From NCBI RefSeq assembly GCF_014196925.1, contig NZ_JACIEN010000002.1:1-64000 (forward strand): a stretch of 64,000 nt of DNA. The letters are read 5' to 3'. The DNA comes from Chelatococcus caeni. Lineage in GTDB: Bacteria; Pseudomonadota; Alphaproteobacteria; Rhizobiales; Beijerinckiaceae. This document shows positions 63,631 through 64,000 of the stretch, one piece after another. Numbering within the stretch: the first letter of the stretch is position 1; the number at the start of each line of letters is the position of its first letter. The translations under genes and the position numbers were made by a program. A model generated the notes under the pieces. The model was not told where the DNA came from and searched no databases. It was given only the letters and a program-made list of their open reading frames with translations.

Positions 63631-64000
63631 ATGATCGCCATGCCGCCCCTGCCCACCACCGTGCTCGGCGAGCGCCTGATGACGCTCGCCGCCGACCTCA
63701 ACCAATATTCCGACGAGCCGGGGCGCCTGACGCGCCTCTACCTCTCGCCGGCCCATCGCGCCGCCGCCGAAGCGGTGAAGCGGATGATGGAAGCGGCGGG
63801 CATGAGCGCGCATATCGACGCCGCGGGCACCGTCGTCGGCCGCTACGAGGGGATCGAGCCGGGCGCGCCGGCGCTGCTCGTCGGCTCGCACATCGACACC
63901 GTGGTCGATGCCGGCAGCTATGACGGCATGCTCGGGGTGCTGGCCGGCATCGTCGCCGTGGAGGAGCTCGCCCGGCGCGGGGAGCGCATGCCCTTCGCCA
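63631..64000 (+). CDS. Zn-dependent amidohydrolase (allantoate/N-carbamoyl amino acid type), partial
   Basis: The 5' end of an M20-family hydrolase gene cut by the window edge; 123 codons are visible. After VLGERLMTLAADLNQYSDEP and LTRLYLSPAHRAAAEAVKRM, the sequence reads GTVVGRYEGIEPGAPALLVG and SHIDTVVDAGSYDGMLGVLA, which carries the first zinc ligands (SHIDT and the bridging Asp in YDG). This pattern is that of allantoate amidohydrolase and N-carbamoyl-L-amino-acid hydrolases (hydantoinase/carbamoylase family). ATG 63631 is used; the second ATG four codons on is possible. Purine-ring nitrogen salvage is one plausible role. Confidence 0.85.
   Translation, partial: MIAMPPLPTTVLGERLMTLAADLNQYSDEPGRLTRLYLSPAHRAAAEAVKRMMEAAGMSAHIDAAGTVVGRYEGIEPGAPALLVGSHIDTVVDAGSYDGMLGVLAGIVAVEELARRGERMPFA

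Overview
This 64 kb window is ordinary chromosome from a high-GC alphaproteobacterium, most likely of the order Hyphomicrobiales. The pointers are the ftsK-lolA-xthA run, the argB...engB...yidC-rnpA-rpmH block, a DUF3018/MazF toxin-antitoxin pair, a TRAP-linked hexuronate cluster and third codon positions dominated by G/C. The genus cannot be told from the sequence alone. Both ends cut genes: ftsK at the left and a hydantoinase/carbamoylase-type amidohydrolase at the right.

Layout. 1-2238: ftsK 3' end, a long proline/alanine-rich LolA-like protein and exonuclease III. 2271-2438: a facing pair of palindromic repeats between convergent genes. 2468-9327 (minus): tex and an RND efflux pump with its lipoprotein adaptor. 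9543-11187: 2-dehydro-3-deoxygalactonokinase, a stand-alone Lrp-type ligand-binding domain and an unknown helical protein. 11282-21525: sugar-acid locus with uxaC and a UxuB-like reductase (minus), a GntR/FCD regulator, a TRAP transporter (dctPQM), an aldo/keto reductase, a FucU-type mutarotase and a UxaA-type dehydratase. 21559-22127: MazEF-type module with a 26-bp operator-like palindrome. 22134-26386: glycosyltransferase, methyltransferase, macrodomain protein, a patatin-like phospholipase that appears frameshifted, and 3-hydroxybutyrate dehydrogenase. 26630-32917: zur, ispG, kup, prenyl synthase, mtgA, rpmF.

33122-39718: a degenerate-GGDEF/EAL protein, an MprF-like flippase domain, an acyltransferase, and a divergent SoxR unit with a recognisable sox box in a 19-bp promoter spacer, facing a flavin reductase and an MFS exporter. 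39719-46257 (minus): nucleotidase, SMR protein, argB, DUF423, engB, O-acetyltransferase, yidC, rnpA and rpmH; rpmH is only 44 codons and easily missed. 46638-50443: TVP38-family membrane protein, mercuric-reductase-like flavoprotein and an orphan histidine kinase. 50651-50727: tRNA-Arg(ACG). Immediately downstream is a small, strikingly AT-rich insertion carrying one HsdR-N-type nuclease gene, then a decayed piece of a low-molecular-weight phosphatase gene. 52275-64000: GNAT/MarR pair, intact phosphatase, aldo/keto reductase with divergent LysR, glpD, glpK, an alpha/beta hydrolase, ferredoxin-NADP reductase, two short-chain dehydrogenases and the truncated amidohydrolase.

The most accessory-looking parts are the tRNA-Arg insertion (50728 to about 52100), the MazEF module and the sugar-acid locus. 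No phage, IS element, CRISPR array or conjugation gene was seen. No clearly undescribed multi-gene system was found; the best leads are the lone nuclease island, the composition of the sugar-acid locus and several operator-like DNA motifs.
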